Source: Nocardia aurantia (GTDB lineage: Bacteria > Actinomycetota > Actinomycetes > Mycobacteriales > Mycobacteriaceae). From it: a stretch of 64,000 nt of DNA. The notes beneath the pieces are model-generated. The model was not told the DNA's origin. It ran no database searches and worked only from the letters and a program-made list of their open reading frames with translations. This document shows positions 7,912 through 15,734 of the stretch, piece by piece; the first letter of the stretch is position 1; every line of letters begins with the position of its first letter. The position numbers and the translations under genes were made by a program. The stretch lies in NCBI RefSeq assembly GCF_009604425.1, contig NZ_WEGI01000009.1, forward strand, positions 1-64,000, given 5' to 3'.

Positions 7912-9447
7912 GTGACCGATCCGGGGCAAACGCGACGGGGAGCCGGTACGACGCGGCGGGGGATGTTCCGCGTCAAATCCGTCGAGCAGTCCATCCGGGA
8001 CACCGACGATCCCGAGGCGAACCTGCGCCGGGAACTGTCCGCCTGGGATCTCACCGTTTTCGGGGTGGCCGTGGTGGTCGGCGCGGGCATCTTCACCCTC
8101 ACCGCGCGCACCGCCGGGACCGTGGCCGGGCCGTCGGTCTCGCTGGCGTTCGTGCTCGCCGCGGTCGCCTGCGCGCTGAGCGCCCTGTGCTACGCCGAAT
8201 TCGCCTCGACGCTGCCGGTGGCGGGCAGCGCCTACACCTTTTCCTACGCCACCTTCGGCGAGATCGTCGCCTGGATCATCGGCTGGGACCTGCTGCTCGA
8301 ATTCGCGCTGGGGACATCGGTGGTCGCGAAGGGCTGGTCGCAATATCTGGGTGAGGTGATGGGGACGGCCAGTCCGATCGTGCATCTCGGCTCGGTGACG
8401 TTCGATTGGGGTGCGGTCCTGCTCGTCGCCGTGCTGGGGGTGCTGCTGGCGCTGGGCACCAAACTGTCGTCGCGGGTGTCGGCGGTGGCGGTCGCGATCA
8501 AACTGGCGATCATCGCGATGGTGGTGATCGTCGGGCTGCGGTACTTCTCGACATCGAATCTGTCGCCGTACGTTCCGCCCTCCCAGCCGGGCGACACCGG
8601 CGGCGGGTTGCGGCAATCGTTGTTCTCGTGGCTGACCGGCGCGGGCAACAGCAGTTTCGGCTGGTACGGGCTGCTCGCGGCGGCCAGCATGGTGTTCTTC
8701 GCGTTCATCGGATTCGACGTGGTCGCCACCACCGCGGAGGAGACCCGCGATCCGCAGCGCGACGTGCCGCGCGGCATCCTCGGCTCGCTGGCGATCGTGA
8801 CGGTGCTGTACGTGGCGGTGTCGCTGGTGCTGACCGGCATGGTCCCCTACACCGCGTTGTCCGGTGAGAATGCCACTCTCGCAACAGCTTTCGCGCTGCA
8901 CGGGGTGAATTGGGCGAAGAACATCATCTCCGTCGGCGCCCTCGCCGGGCTGACCACGGTGGTGATGGTGCTGTTCCTGGGCCAGACCCGGGTGATGTTC
9001 GCGATGGCCCGTGACGGATTGATCCCACGTCCGTTGGCGCGCACCGGAACTCGCGGCACGCCGGTGCGGATCACGGCGCTGGTCGGGGTGGTGTGCGCGG
9101 TGCTGGCCGGATTCGTCGATTTCGGCACGCTGGCCGAGATGGTGAACATCGGCACGCTGTTCGCCTTCGTCCTGGTGTCGATCGGCGTGGTGGTGCTGCG
9201 GCGCTCCCGGCCGGATCTGCCGCGCGGCTTCCGGGTGCCGTTCGTCCCGGTCGTGCCGGTGCTCGCGGTGCTGGCCTGCCTGTGGCTGATGCTGAACCTG
9301 TCGGTGGAGACCTGGCTGCGGTTCGTGATCTGGATGGCGGTCGGCCTGGTGCTGTATTTCGGTTACGGCATCCGGCATTCGAAGTTGGGCGCGGCCGAGC
9401 GGGCGGACGGCCCCGCGGTCAGAGCTCCGCGCCGCTCACAGCCGTGA
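7912..9447 (+). CDS. APC-superfamily amino acid permease (cationic amino acid transporter type)
   Basis: About 511 aa. GTG at 7912 follows GGGAGGAG and is preferred to an upstream GTG at 7867 without one. The N-terminal cytosolic part (RRGMFRVKSVEQSIRDTDD) and the following helix FGVAVVVGAGIFTLTARTAG contain the GAGIF signature of the APC fold; SFVLAAVACALSALCYAEFAS and FAFIGFDVVATTAEE (with the EE after helix 6) match the CAT/YfnA branch. It would import basic or neutral amino acids at the plasma membrane. Its last 29 bases overlap the convergent gene downstream. Confidence 0.85.
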   Translation: MTDPGQTRRGAGTTRRGMFRVKSVEQSIRDTDDPEANLRRELSAWDLTVFGVAVVVGAGIFTLTARTAGTVAGPSVSLAFVLAAVACALSALCYAEFASTLPVAGSAYTFSYATFGEIVAWIIGWDLLLEFALGTSVVAKGWSQYLGEVMGTASPIVHLGSVTFDWGAVLLVAVLGVLLALGTKLSSRVSAVAVAIKLAIIAMVVIVGLRYFSTSNLSPYVPPSQPGDTGGGLRQSLFSWLTGAGNSSFGWYGLLAAASMVFFAFIGFDVVATTAEETRDPQRDVPRGILGSLAIVTVLYVAVSLVLTGMVPYTALSGENATLATAFALHGVNWAKNIISVGALAGLTTVVMVLFLGQTRVMFAMARDGLIPRPLARTGTRGTPVRITALVGVVCAVLAGFVDFGTLAEMVNIGTLFAFVLVSIGVVVLRRSRPDLPRGFRVPFVPVVPVLAVLACLWLMLNLSVETWLRFVIWMAVGLVLYFGYGIRHSKLGAAERADGPAVRAPRRSQP

Positions 9448-9979
9448 CGACGCGCGCCTGCGGGGTGGTCTCGGCGGCGGCGTGCGCGGCGCGGGCGAGG
9501 GCGCGGGCGCGGTCGAGCTGGGTCAGGACGGCCTCCCAGGCCGGATGTCCCACGGCCGGCCCGCTGCCCAGGGCGAGATCGCGCTGGATGCGGAGCAGGG
9601 CCCGGGTGGCCTCGGCGGTGCAGGCGGCGGCGGCCAGCGGTGGCGTCCGGTCGGCATCGGAATACAGTTCGGCGATGCGGTCGGTGAGCCAGTACGCCTC
9701 GAAATGCGCCTGGTCGTAGAGGTCTTCGTCGCCGAGCGCGACCGTGCTGGGCGTCGCGGCGCGGGCCCGGTGCTCGAAACTGACCAGATCGGGGGCGGCG
9801 GTCAGGGTACGCCGGAGATCCGCGCCGATCAGCCGATACAGCAGGCCCGCCAGCATGGCGTGCTGTACCCCCGCACTGTCGGATCCGGGCGCCTCCCGAT
9901 CCCGGACCTGCTGTGCGACATCGTCGATTTCGGCGCGCAGTACCGCCAGCGCCGCTCTCAACTGCCCAATAGTGGCCAT
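9419..9979 (-). CDS. Conserved hypothetical helical protein
   Basis: A 186-aa soluble, largely alpha-helical and Ala-rich protein with no signal or membrane segment. Third-position GC is as in neighbours, supporting a real gene. It overlaps the 3' end of the APC permease by 29 bp in convergent orientation. I do not recognise a family; features to note are DLYDQAHFEAYWLTDRIAELY in the middle and two further amphipathic helices, suggesting a helical bundle. Confidence 0.6.
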   Translation of the reverse strand: MATIGQLRAALAVLRAEIDDVAQQVRDREAPGSDSAGVQHAMLAGLLYRLIGADLRRTLTAAPDLVSFEHRARAATPSTVALGDEDLYDQAHFEAYWLTDRIAELYSDADRTPPLAAAACTAEATRALLRIQRDLALGSGPAVGHPAWEAVLTQLDRARALARAAHAAAETTPQARVVTAVSGAEL

Positions 9980-10087
9980 CGGTGCTCGCTTCGGTGCCGT
10001 CCGGACGTCCCGCAGGAAACGAGACGGACGGGGGCAGTCGACCGCCCCCTTCGATCGGCAAGGCTACCTTGTGGCAAACGATTTTGG

Positions 10088-10717
10088 TCAGGATCCGGCC
10101 GGTGAATTCGAAGGTGTGTCGTCCGAGGACGGCGTCGGCAGGTGCTCGAAGGCATAGTACAGCGACAGCAGGCCGAACAGGATCAGCGACAGCAGCGGCT
10201 CCCACAGTGCGAGCGCGGTGCCGGCCAGATAGCCGGCGGCGCCGACGCTGAAGCGAAAATTGGCTCGCCGCAGCCATTCCCGGCTCAGCCGGGCATCGAT
10301 CACGCCCGGCCGGAGTACGGCGTACCACCAGACCAGGCTGAAGCCGGCCGCCATCGCGATCATCACCAGGCCGTAGACGAAGGTCACCGTCGCGGTATCG
10401 CCGCCGTGCAACTCGTGAGCCAGCTGACGACCGAGCAAATCGGTGGGGAACGGCACCGCGACGATCACCATGAGCAGCAGCAGATTCGCCAGTTGCAGCG
10501 CCCGATCCACCCGAACGACGTGGCGGAACACCGCGTGATGATTCATCCACATGATGCCGATGCTCAGGAAGCTGACCACGTAGGCCAGGTAGGCGGGCCA
10601 CATGTGCAGCAGGCCCTCGCGTAGATCACCCTCGGGCGCATGCAGATTCAACACGAGCAGGGTGATGGCCACGGCGAATACGCCGTCGCTGAACGCTTCG
10701 GTGCGGCTACGATCCAT
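10088..10717 (-). CDS. TMEM175-family (DUF1211) potassium channel-like membrane protein
   Basis: A 209-aa protein with about six hydrophobic segments. It starts RTEAFSDGVFAVAITLLVLNL, the hallmark RxxxFSD helix of TMEM175/DUF1211, in which FSD lines the ion filter region; MWMNHHAVFRHV after the second hairpin is also typical. Bacterial members form tetrameric K+-permeable channels. It is divergent from the TetR gene (88 bp apart), which may regulate it. Confidence 0.85.
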   Translation of the reverse strand: MDRSRTEAFSDGVFAVAITLLVLNLHAPEGDLREGLLHMWPAYLAYVVSFLSIGIMWMNHHAVFRHVVRVDRALQLANLLLLMVIVAVPFPTDLLGRQLAHELHGGDTATVTFVYGLVMIAMAAGFSLVWWYAVLRPGVIDARLSREWLRRANFRFSVGAAGYLAGTALALWEPLLSLILFGLLSLYYAFEHLPTPSSDDTPSNSPAGS

Positions 10718-10805
10718 GCCCCGAGTCTGTGTGACATGTCGCCTTTCGGCCAGCCGGGCAACGGCTGGGAAGCCGAACCCGAGCCGGGCTCATATTCTGT
10801 GCGGC

Positions 10806-11462
10806 ATGAGTTCTACGACCGACGAGCCGACCGGTCCGCTACCGCGGGGCCGGCATCGACTCAGCCGGGACGAGGTCCGGTCCTCGCAATATCGCAGATT
10901 GTGCACCGCGGCACTGGTCGCCGTCGGGGAACTCGGATATGCCGCCACCACCGTGGCCGATATCGTCAGCCGCGCCCAGGTGGCCCGGCGTACCTTCTAC
11001 GCCCTGTTCAGTGGCAAGGACGAATGCTTCGCCGCGGCATACGATTTCGGTGTCGAGACCGGATTGCGGACGTTGCAGTCGACGATTGCGGCGGCGGGCG
11101 AGATGAGTTTCCCGGCCCGGGTGCGGTTGTCCTTCGACGTCTGGCTGGCGGCGCTGGCCGGCGAACCGGCCGCCGCCCGCGCGCTGTACGTGGAGACGCT
11201 GGTGGCCGGCGGTCCGCTGGTGGAGCACCGGGCGCGGGTGCACCGGATGTTCGCCGCCTACATGATCGATATCGCCCGCTGCGGGGTGGACAGCGGCGAT
11301 CTGACCTCCGAACCCGATCCGCAGCTGATCGATATGCTGCTCGGCGGGATCGACGATCGCGTCCGCGCCTGTCTGCACGAGCGGGGCGCCGAGGATCTGC
11401 CCGAGCTGAGCTCGCTGTTCACCCGGACCGCGCTGGCGTTGTGTGCCGGCGCGCACGGGTGA
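10806..11462 (+). CDS. TetR/AcrR-family transcriptional regulator
   Basis: 218 aa from ATG at 10806. The N-terminal HTH domain is clear: RRLCTAALVAVGELGYAATTVADIVSRAQVARRTFYALFSGKDECFAAAYD, with the recognition helix ending in RRTFYALF. The C-terminal ligand and dimer domain is helical and not assignable. It is divergent to the TMEM175-like gene and could control it or itself. The longer frame beginning at 10602 is rejected because it would run through the neighbouring gene. Confidence 0.85.
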   Translation: MSSTTDEPTGPLPRGRHRLSRDEVRSSQYRRLCTAALVAVGELGYAATTVADIVSRAQVARRTFYALFSGKDECFAAAYDFGVETGLRTLQSTIAAAGEMSFPARVRLSFDVWLAALAGEPAAARALYVETLVAGGPLVEHRARVHRMFAAYMIDIARCGVDSGDLTSEPDPQLIDMLLGGIDDRVRACLHERGAEDLPELSSLFTRTALALCAGAHG

Positions 11463-11469
11463 GACCTCC

Positions 11470-12705
11470 TCAGGGCGTGGGAAATCCGCCGGAGCGCAGG
11501 GCGGGCAGGCCCGCGCAGTCGCGATAGGTCCGGGCGATCAGCGCCGCGCGCAGATACCAGAGGCCGGTGTCGCGGCTGGGATCCAGACCCGTCAGCTCGT
11601 TGACGCGCTTCAGCCGGTAGTCGACGGTGTTGGCGTGCACGTGCAGCTGCCGCGCGGTCCGCTGCCGGGACAGCCCGTTGTCGAGGTGGCAGCGCAGCGT
11701 CTCCATCAGATCCGGATAGTCGTCGAGCGGATCCAGCAGCGTGCCGAGCCGATCCAGTCCCGGTCCGGGGCGGGTCACCTGGTATTCCAGCACCAGATCG
11801 GCGAGCCGGTAACTGCCCGGCGGCCGGCCCAGCCGCAGCACGGTGTCGAGCAGTTCGTGTGCCTGATCGGCCGCCTCCGGAATCGCTTCGGTGGCGGCGG
11901 GGATCACGGTGGCGGTGACGGAAACCCCTGCGGCGTGCGACAACCGGGTGATCAGCGGGTCGAGTTCGCCCGGCGCGACCTCCGGGTCGTCGGCGGGGGC
12001 CTCGCCCACGTCGCGGGGGATCAGGACGGTGCCACCGTCGACGGACAGCAGCGACAGCGCCCGGCCGCCGCACCGCTCGGCCAGCTCCGACTGCAATCGC
12101 CGGAGCTTGCGCCGGGCAACGACTTTGGTGTCGACCCGCGGATGCGATTCGTCGCGGTGCGCCGGAATGCTCATCGCCACCACGAGATACGCCGGGGCGA
12201 TCTCGATCCCGGCGACGCGGGCCATGGTCGAGGTGGGATGCCCGGCCAGCAGCGCCGAGACGAGCGTGTGCACGGCGGTGTGGTGCTCGGCCGCCGCGGC
12301 CTGATGCTCGCGGACGTACGCCAGCGCGACGGCCGGCGTGATGGTGTCGATGATCCGCAGCATCAGCCGGGCGGTGTCGCGCGGGCGTTCCCGCGGATCC
12401 GTCTGTGCCAGCAGCAGATCGAACGCCAGCGTGAAACCCTCGTGCACGGCGTGGTGCACGGTGTCGATCGGGATACCCTCGCGGGCCCACTCCGCGGCGG
12501 CCCGCTGCAGCCGCTCCACCTTGCCGTCGGGCTCCGCGCCGGACATCATGTCGACGGTCAGCTCCAGGCAGATGCGGGTGACCGTCGTGATGTCACCGTG
12601 GGTCGCATCGCCGGGCAGGGTGGCGCACGGCGCCAGGTGCGTGGCGAAGTGGCCGACGAGTTGCCTGGACAGGGCGTGGATATCGTGGCGTGTGCGTCCG
12701 GTCAT
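11470..12705 (-). CDS. PucR/CdaR-family transcriptional regulator
   Basis: About 411 aa from ATG at 12705. The C-terminal HTH_30 domain is clear: LSRQRTARQLHVHANTVDYRLKRVNELTG, followed by the conserved DTGLWYLRAALI ending. The N-terminal half (residues 1-130) is a helical sensor-like region (EWAREGIPIDTVHHAVHEG) seen in actinobacterial members, and the middle is a GGDEF-like CdaR domain. Such proteins regulate carbohydrate, purine or diamine metabolism. It is convergent with the TetR gene. The effector is unknown. Confidence 0.8.
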   Translation of the reverse strand: MTGRTRHDIHALSRQLVGHFATHLAPCATLPGDATHGDITTVTRICLELTVDMMSGAEPDGKVERLQRAAAEWAREGIPIDTVHHAVHEGFTLAFDLLLAQTDPRERPRDTARLMLRIIDTITPAVALAYVREHQAAAAEHHTAVHTLVSALLAGHPTSTMARVAGIEIAPAYLVVAMSIPAHRDESHPRVDTKVVARRKLRRLQSELAERCGGRALSLLSVDGGTVLIPRDVGEAPADDPEVAPGELDPLITRLSHAAGVSVTATVIPAATEAIPEAADQAHELLDTVLRLGRPPGSYRLADLVLEYQVTRPGPGLDRLGTLLDPLDDYPDLMETLRCHLDNGLSRQRTARQLHVHANTVDYRLKRVNELTGLDPSRDTGLWYLRAALIARTYRDCAGLPALRSGGFPTP

Positions 12706-12856
12706 GCAGGGCCCCGCGATCACTGCTTCTGGGAACTCTGGCGTTCCTATTGTTATCGAACTGTAGCTTTTCCACGTGTGCGAAAGCAATAGCCGATCCC
12801 GAATGTGTCGGGCTCGCATCCGGGTTGCGCGTCCGTCGACCGGATTGAATTGCGGC

Positions 12857-13309
12857 TCAGAGGGGTTGCGGCTCGGCTGCCCGGCGCTGATCGAACTCCG
12901 CTCGGGCGGTGTGGATCTCGTCCATGTTCCGTAGCGACCAAGCACCCAGCGCGTGGGTGAGCCGGCCGAGATCCGCGCCCAGTTCGGTCAGCGCGTACTC
13001 CACCCGCGGCGGCACGGTCGGATACACCGACCGCCGGACCAGTCCGTCGCGCTCGAGCGTGCGCAGGGTCTGGGTGAGCATCTTCTGGGTGATGCCGTCG
13101 AGCCGGCGCCGCAGCTCGTTGAACCGGACCGGCCCGCCCTCGACCCGCAGCACCCCGAGTACGAGCAGCACCCATTTGTCGGCCAGCACGGCCAGGATGT
13201 CACGGGCGGGGCAGCGGCGCAGGTAGCTGTCGACCAGGTCGGCGGAGTCCACCCAGCCGTCCAGGGCGGCGTGCGTCGCCGGGTCGGATCGGAAGCTGAC
13301 AGTATCCAT
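12857..13309 (-). CDS. HxlR-family winged-helix regulator
   Basis: 150 aa from ATG at 13309. The winged helix is recognisable from CPARDILAVLADKWVLLVLGVL, RFNELRRRLDGITQKMLTQTLRTLERDGLVRR and the wing segment PPRVEYALTELG. The conserved HxlR cysteine is present near residue 33. It is divergent from an NADP-dependent oxidoreductase gene, the common arrangement for redox- or aldehyde-sensing HxlR regulators and their target, with a perfect palindrome between them. The longer frame to 13357 would run over that palindrome. Confidence 0.85.
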   Translation of the reverse strand: MDTVSFRSDPATHAALDGWVDSADLVDSYLRRCPARDILAVLADKWVLLVLGVLRVEGGPVRFNELRRRLDGITQKMLTQTLRTLERDGLVRRSVYPTVPPRVEYALTELGADLGRLTHALGAWSLRNMDEIHTARAEFDQRRAAEPQPL

Positions 13310-13335
13310 CGGGTACCTCGGTATGGAAATAGTGC

Positions 13336-13350
13336 CTACTTCCCAAGTAG
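13336..13350. promoter_or_regulatory. Candidate HxlR operator
   Basis: A perfect inverted repeat CTACTT (13336-13341), spacer CCC, AAGTAG (13345-13350), sits 26 bases before the oxidoreductase start and 27 bases before the HxlR start. HxlR proteins bind short palindromes in such divergent intervals, so control of both genes is likely. Confidence 0.6.
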
Positions 13351-13375
13351 ATACCACGAAACCCAGAATTGATAC

Positions 13376-14278
13376 ATGTTAGCGATCATCCAGAACACCT
13401 ACGGCGGCCCCGACGTCCTGCACACCGCCGAACTGCCGATACCCGTGCCGGAAGCCGGCGAGGTCCTGCTGCGCGTCGCCGCGACCGCGGTGAATCCGGC
13501 CGACTGGAAGGTGCGTTCCGGCGGCGTGCGCCGGCTCGGGGAGCCGCCGTTCACCCTCGGCCTGGACGTGGCCGGCACCGTCGTCGAGACCGGTTCGGCG
13601 GTCACGGGTTTCGCGCCGGGCGACGAGGTCTTCGCGCTGGTCCTGAGCCGCCGCGGCGCCTACGCCGAATACGTGACGGTGCCCGCCGCCAGCCTCGCCG
13701 CCGTTCCGGCGGGCCTGGATCTCCGGCAGGCCGCGGCCCTGCCGGTCGCCGCGCTGACCGCCTGGCAGTCGCTCGCGGAACTGCGTGCGGGACAACGGGT
13801 CCTGATCCACGCGGCGGCCGGCGGGGTGGGGCATCTCGCGGTCCAGATCGCCAAACTGCGGGGCGCGTACGTGATCGGCACCGCCCGTTCCGGCAATCAC
13901 GAGTTCCTGCGCGAACTCGGGGCCGACGAGCTGATCGATTACAGCACCACCGATTTCACCACCGCGGTGCGCGATGTCGATGTGGTCCTCGATCTGATCG
14001 GCGGCGACTACGGCACGCGTTCGCTGCGGGTGCTGCGGCCGGACGGCCGGTACGTCGACGCCCAGGGTTCCGACGCCGAGGGGGACCCGCGGTACCGGCG
14101 CTTCCACGTCGGCCCCTCGGGCCCGGATCTGGCCGAGATCGCGGCACTCGCCGCCGCGGGCCGCTTGCGGGTGCGGATCGAACGGGTGATGTCGCTGGCC
14201 GAGGTCGCCGAGGCGCACGCGCTCAGCGAGACCGGGCGGGTCCGCGGCAAGATCGTGCTGGTCCCCTGGACCGATTGA
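13376..14278 (+). CDS. NADP-dependent quinone oxidoreductase / zinc-free alcohol dehydrogenase (MDR family)
   Basis: A 300-aa medium-chain dehydrogenase/reductase. GroES-like N-terminal domain with VAATAVNPADWKVR and TLGLDVAGTV; Rossmann domain with VLIHAAAGGVGHLAVQIAKL, the AxxGGVG nucleotide motif. The catalytic-zinc Cys/His set is absent, as in the quinone oxidoreductase branch. Length is short of the usual 310-330. It is probably induced when the divergent HxlR regulator senses an electrophile or disulfide stress. Its stop is 3 bp from the end of the convergent GlnX gene. Confidence 0.85.
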   Translation: MLAIIQNTYGGPDVLHTAELPIPVPEAGEVLLRVAATAVNPADWKVRSGGVRRLGEPPFTLGLDVAGTVVETGSAVTGFAPGDEVFALVLSRRGAYAEYVTVPAASLAAVPAGLDLRQAAALPVAALTAWQSLAELRAGQRVLIHAAAGGVGHLAVQIAKLRGAYVIGTARSGNHEFLRELGADELIDYSTTDFTTAVRDVDVVLDLIGGDYGTRSLRVLRPDGRYVDAQGSDAEGDPRYRRFHVGPSGPDLAEIAALAAAGRLRVRIERVMSLAEVAEAHALSETGRVRGKIVLVPWTD

Positions 14279-14281
14279 GCC

Positions 14282-15715
14282 TCAACGATATTCGGCCAGC
14301 CGGGGCCGCACCCCCAGGAACACCAGCAGCGCGATCAGCGCGAAGGCGGTGTAGGGCACCCAGCTGCTCCAGCCGGTCAGGGTGTTGACGCCGCGGGTGA
14401 CGGCCGTGTCGAAGGTCCGCTGGTCGATATCGATGACGGCCTGGAGCTTGTCGTCGTAGTAGCCGAAGTCGCCGTCGGACTGACCCGGATCGTCGCTGGT
14501 GTCGAACGAGATCGCCTCGTGCAGATCGGCGGCGGCCATCGCGCGCATCGTCCGGTCGTCGCGCTGATAGGACTGGTAGGCCAGCAGCATGGTCTCCAGC
14601 GCGGACCGTTTGCCCCGGAAGGACGCGGCACGCGCCTCGTCGGCGAAGAATCCGGTGAATCGGATGTCGGAGGTGCGGCGGTAGGCCGTCAGCGCGACGC
14701 GCAGCGCGTCGTCGTATTCGCCGATCGATTTCACATGTACGTTCAGCAGCCACTGCGACTGATCCAGGAAGCCCTGTTCGTAGGTGGCGGCCCGCTGCGG
14801 ATCGAGCAGCCAGCGGCTCTCGTCCGCGTTCATGTCGTAGCCGTAGGCGCGGGCTCGCTGCAAGGTCAGCAGCGACTCGAAGGCGTCCTCCTTCGCCACC
14901 TTCAGATGCTGGGCGGCGTCCGCGTTGGCGGACAGGCTGCCACCCACCAGCACGGCGGCGACCACGGTCGCGATCAGCAGCGCCGGATTGAACCGGCGGC
15001 GGGTCATCACGCGCAGCAGGATCTGCAATCCCACCAGCGCGCCGATCAGCACCGTGCCGAGGAGGGTCAACTGGGCTCGGGCATCGGTGGTATCGCGACG
15101 GGTCGCGGCGTAGGCGCTGTCCAGTGCGGTCTTGTTGTCGTTGGTGAGCCGCTGGGTGTCCAGTTCGATGCGGGACATCAGGTCGGTGGCCTGCCGTTGC
15201 ATCCGCAGAATTCGATCCGAGGGCCGGCCCGCCGGATTCTGCTCGGTGTCGTTGAGCAGCATGATCTGGGCGGCCAGCGCCTGGTACCGGCCGAGTTCCT
15301 CCAGCAACGTACGGGAGATGTCCGAACCCGTCGCCGCGATCGCGCGCTGCAGGTCGCCGTCGGCCTGAATCCTGCGCTGCTCGTAGGTCTTCCGGGCGTC
15401 GGCCACCGCGGCGCGATTCTCGCTGCCCGCCAGCAACATATTGGCCAGCTCCGCGTCCATGTCGGCGAACGCCACCGCGAGGTCCTCGGTCGCCGCCACA
15501 TTCGGTGCGGTGTGCGTTCCGAGGAGATCGATACTGGCGCGGATACTCGTCGCGTCCGTCGTCTCCACGACGGCGGTGGCCAGCGCCGCGAGCACGATCA
15601 CGGTGGCCAGCAGGCGAATCCAGGCCGGCCGGTCCGATCGCTGCGGTACCCGCGACCGCACGGCGTCGACCGCCGTTCGTACCGGTCCGGGCCGAATTGT
15701 CCCGGTAGTCACCAT
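14282..15715 (-). CDS. glnX: GlnX-like membrane protein of the PknG pathway
   Basis: A 477-aa membrane protein. Helix 1 at about residues 34-52, a long extracytoplasmic helical domain (about 55-215), a helical pair at about 218-265, a second extracytoplasmic domain, and a last helix near 455-472. This duplicated 4HB sensor-like plan and the position 19 bp after pknG match GlnX (M. tuberculosis Rv0412c), which transmits the signal of the amino-acid binding protein GlnH to PknG. In mycobacteria and corynebacteria the order is glnX-glnH-pknG; here glnX follows pknG and no glnH lies in the window. Confidence 0.75.
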   Translation of the reverse strand: MVTTGTIRPGPVRTAVDAVRSRVPQRSDRPAWIRLLATVIVLAALATAVVETTDATSIRASIDLLGTHTAPNVAATEDLAVAFADMDAELANMLLAGSENRAAVADARKTYEQRRIQADGDLQRAIAATGSDISRTLLEELGRYQALAAQIMLLNDTEQNPAGRPSDRILRMQRQATDLMSRIELDTQRLTNDNKTALDSAYAATRRDTTDARAQLTLLGTVLIGALVGLQILLRVMTRRRFNPALLIATVVAAVLVGGSLSANADAAQHLKVAKEDAFESLLTLQRARAYGYDMNADESRWLLDPQRAATYEQGFLDQSQWLLNVHVKSIGEYDDALRVALTAYRRTSDIRFTGFFADEARAASFRGKRSALETMLLAYQSYQRDDRTMRAMAAADLHEAISFDTSDDPGQSDGDFGYYDDKLQAVIDIDQRTFDTAVTRGVNTLTGWSSWVPYTAFALIALLVFLGVRPRLAEYR

Positions 15716-15734
15716 GATTCCCTTCTCGGTGCCG

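Noticed and set aside
7666..9378. 570-codon minus-strand frame
   Set aside because: Antisense to the APC permease, with runs of HRHRQ-like residues and no domain.
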